Shown: positions 4,623 to 6,947 of the stretch, one piece after another
How the letters are laid out: each line of letters begins with the position of its first letter
How positions within the stretch are numbered: position 1 is the stretch's first letter
Assembly: GCA_015493405.1 (NCBI GenBank)
Contig: WGDF01000284.1
Coordinates: 1-6,947 of the forward strand
Direction of reading: 5' to 3'
Length of the DNA: 6,947 nucleotides
DNA from: Flavobacteriaceae bacterium
GTDB lineage: Bacteria > Bacteroidota > Bacteroidia > Flavobacteriales > Flavobacteriaceae
Translations under genes and position numbers: made by a program
The notes under the pieces: model-generated
Databases searched by the model: none
Told to the model about the DNA's origin: nothing
The model's input: the letters and a program-made list of their open reading frames with translations, nothing else

Positions 4623-6947
4623 TTAAAAAGTCAAATTCATGCCGGCCAATATATTAAAACCCGCTTGTGGAAAATAATAAGGATCGTCACCCCACATATA
4701 GCCGTTTGAAGCATATTTTTTATTAAATACATTGTTCAGTTTTAAAGTCAGAGCCGAATTTTTGAACCATTTATTTGGACCTGTTTGAAAAGAAAACATA
4801 AGATTCTCTATCCAATAAGCATCCAATTTTGATGCAGAAATATTTCGATTATCCATAAATTGCGAACCGACAAATTTGGTAATGGCTTGCAGCTTTAATT
4901 CTTTTAAGGGTTTATAAGTCAACATACCTGCTCCAATGAGGCTCGGTGCAAATGCAATCTTGGTATTTTTATAAGTTTTTAATTGTCCGTTCTCACGCGC
5001 CACATAGGTTTTATTGCGATTATCGCTTAAACTTAAATTTCCTTGAATCGTAATTTGTTTGGTGGCTCGAAAGCCTAATTGTGCTTCCAAACCAATTCGA
5101 TGGCTTTCACCTACATTTTTGCGAATAGGATCGCCAACATTGGTGATTTGTCCGGTTAATACCAATTGATCGCGGTAAAACATTCCATATAAATTAACTT
5201 CAGCTTGTAATCTGTTCATTTTATATTTCCAACCGGCTTCAATATCATTGAGCGTTTCGGGTTTGGGTTTGTCATCGGTAGCATTTTGATAATCATCTCG
5301 ATTGGGTTCACGATGCGTTTGAGCTATAGAAACATAAAAATCGTTAGCAGAATTCAAATCATAATACAAACCAAGTTTCGGATTGATAAAAAACAAATCA
5401 TCGGACAAATTCCAAGGCGTTTGCCAAGCTACGGTTCCATCAACATTATAACTAATTCTTCTAAACTGCACATCGGTAAACAATTTAAACCGATTGCTTA
5501 AATCATAAACTGCTTTAGCAAAACCATTTACCGACTTCTTAAGACCCGTATTGTCATAATATTGATGTCGTATTTTGCTATCGGAGGCATATTGTGCCCA
5601 AATAACCCTTCCGAAATGTTTACCGTCATATTTATTTACCGCTAATCCGAAAATATAATGCCCTACTTCAGTTTTATAATTTAATGAAGCTACGACGCCA
5701 TAAAAATTATTATCAAGCCATTTGCGACGAATCAAATCTGTTTGATCAATCGTTTGACCATTAATGGAAATCGGAGCAAAACCATAATCGGCAAAATCCT
5801 GACCTTGTTTGTATTGTTCATAATAACCCCGTCCATAAGTGTAATGAGTGGCCAAATTCAATTGTAAATCTTGATTAAATTGATGATTAAAATGCAATTG
5901 GTAATGGTCTTGCCGATAATTGTCAATTTGGTTATCATAAAAATCGATAATATTCCAGTTATTATCATAAATAGCACCGGCATAATTAAAAGTAGGATTA
6001 GTTTCAAATGTCGCTTTATCAACACCATACCAAGCCTGATACGTTTTTTCATGCCCCCCGAAAATGATTGCTTTCAGCGTATTTTTTTCATCCTTGTAAG
6101 CCCCTGACACATAATAAGACTTCAGATCGGATGAAGCCCGATCAATATAACCATCAGAAGTCGTTTTGGAAAAATGTCCCGTAAAAGAAAAATGCTTATG
6201 CAACAAACCTGTACTACCCTTAATCCCATATTTTTTAGTGTTAAAACTACCATAAGTTGCTTGAATACCGGCATAAGCTTCTTTTGAAATGCGATCGGTT
6301 TGCAAGTTTAAACTGGCACCGAAAGCACCGGTCCCGAAAGTCGAAGTTCCCACACCACGTTGTATTTGTAAATTTTGCGTGTTGGCAGCCATATCGGGAA
6401 TATCAACCCAATAGACACTCTGTGATTCGGGATCGTTGAAAGGTATGCCATTCAGGGTCACGTTGATTTGCTGCGAGCTGATGCCCCGAATACGGATACC
6501 CGTATAACCTACACCGGATCCGGCATCGGAAGTCACCACGACACTCGGCATCATTTCCAGTAAATAAGGCACGTCCTGACCTAAATTCTGTTCTTGTAAC
6601 AAACTTTTTGAAACATTGGTTTGCGCCACCGGCATATCGGATGTCGCTTTAACCGCATTGATAACCACTTCATCTAATCGTTCGGCTTGAGGTTGCAATT
6701 GTATATTCAAATCAGTGTAACGCTGTGCTACAACGACGATCTTTTGGGTCCGGTAGCCGGTATAGGACACAACTAAAGTGTATTTGCCCGGTAGAACCTC
6801 AAAATTGAAAACACCTTTAAAATCAGTTGCTTTTTTCTGAGAAATTGCCGGAATAGCCACTACAGCACCAATCAGCGGTTGTCGGTTTTCATCGGTAACT
6901 TTGCCGGATATGGTCACTTTTTGTGCTTGGAGATGAAATCCTAAGCC
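4623..6947 (-). CDS. TonB-dependent outer-membrane receptor, 5' end cut by window edge
   Basis: This is a TonB/ExbBD-energised outer-membrane importer; the substrate is not evident. The frame stays open through the right edge, and the ten codons before the GTG at 6917 read GLGFHLQAQK, which looks like the end of a signal peptide cleaved after QAQ. The true start is therefore outside the window. Numbering from that GTG, a carboxypeptidase-regulatory-like beta-sandwich spans about 1-75 (GKVTDENRQPLIGA). A TonB-box-like LDEVVINA is at 81-88. The plug domain at about 95-207 includes GIRIRG at 140-145, LNGIPFNDPE at 155-164 and QRGVGTSTFGTGAFGASLNL at 186-205. A 22-strand-type barrel runs to the terminal Phe, with LKLNNVFNKKYASNGY near the end. 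No susD-like gene follows, and the plug resembles FecA/siderophore-type receptors more than SusC. Own terminator downstream; rlmB is next but has its own promoter. Confidence 0.92.
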   Translation of the reverse strand, partial: GLGFHLQAQKVTISGKVTDENRQPLIGAVVAIPAISQKKATDFKGVFNFEVLPGKYTLVVSYTGYRTQKIVVVAQRYTDLNIQLQPQAERLDEVVINAVKATSDMPVAQTNVSKSLLQEQNLGQDVPYLLEMMPSVVVTSDAGSGVGYTGIRIRGISSQQINVTLNGIPFNDPESQSVYWVDIPDMAANTQNLQIQRGVGTSTFGTGAFGASLNLQTDRISKEAYAGIQATYGSFNTKKYGIKGSTGLLHKHFSFTGHFSKTTSDGYIDRASSDLKSYYVSGAYKDEKNTLKAIIFGGHEKTYQAWYGVDKATFETNPTFNYAGAIYDNNWNIIDFYDNQIDNYRQDHYQLHFNHQFNQDLQLNLATHYTYGRGYYEQYKQGQDFADYGFAPISINGQTIDQTDLIRRKWLDNNFYGVVASLNYKTEVGHYIFGLAVNKYDGKHFGRVIWAQYASDSKIRHQYYDNTGLKKSVNGFAKAVYDLSNRFKLFTDVQFRRISYNVDGTVAWQTPWNLSDDLFFINPKLGLYYDLNSANDFYVSIAQTHREPNRDDYQNATDDKPKPETLNDIEAGWKYKMNRLQAEVNLYGMFYRDQLVLTGQITNVGDPIRKNVGESHRIGLEAQLGFRATKQITIQGNLSLSDNRNKTYVARENGQLKTYKNTKIAFAPSLIGAGMLTYKPLKELKLQAITKFVGSQFMDNRNISASKLDAYWIENLMFSFQTGPNKWFKNSALTLKLNNVFNKKYASNGYMWGDDPYYFPQAGFNILAGMNLTF

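Noticed and set aside
5858..6107. Overlapping open frames rich in Ile/Lys/Met on both strands inside the receptor gene
   Set aside because: They are low-complexity shadows of the receptor reading frame, with no start signals or recognisable domains.
1..6947. Mobile elements, CRISPR arrays, riboswitches, tRNAs, defence or toxin-antitoxin systems
   Set aside because: No transposase, integrase, regularly spaced repeats, tRNA-like folds or paired small genes were seen; all gaps are under 200 bases.

Overview
The window looks like ordinary chromosome from an AT-rich member of the Bacteroidota, most likely a flavobacterium. Several things point there. Genes lack Shine-Dalgarno sequences and instead have A-rich stretches before the start codon. 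Two intergenic gaps carry exact matches to the Bacteroidota -7 promoter box TAnnTTTG. The outer-membrane receptor has the carboxypeptidase-regulatory-like N-terminal domain typical of the phylum. The lipoprotein has a short Lys-Lys-Asp stretch after its lipidated cysteine.

Layout from left to right. Two minus-strand genes, transcribed towards the left edge, form a probable operon: a CNNM/CorC-type membrane protein with CBS domains (1442-2722), then radA, the DNA recombination and repair ATPase (56-1390). A 181-bp divergent gap separates them from a plus-strand gene for a secreted lipoprotein of unknown function (2904-3713). That gene converges on rlmB, the 23S rRNA 2'-O-methyltransferase gene (3764-4495, minus), and the two share one bidirectional terminator. 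To the right is a TonB-dependent outer-membrane receptor (4623 to the right edge, minus). Its start lies outside the window, and it ends in its own intrinsic terminator just before the rlmB promoter.

The genes do not form one pathway. radA and rlmB are housekeeping genes (recombination and ribosome maturation). The CNNM protein, the lipoprotein and the receptor act at the cell envelope. I see no phage, transposon, CRISPR array, toxin-antitoxin pair or defence island, and no gap over 300 bases without a gene. The points most worth a second look are the uncharacterised lipoprotein, with its two cysteine-bracketed beta-rich segments, and a -7 box so close to the rlmB start codon that the mRNA may be leaderless. 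I found no convincing new multi-gene system.
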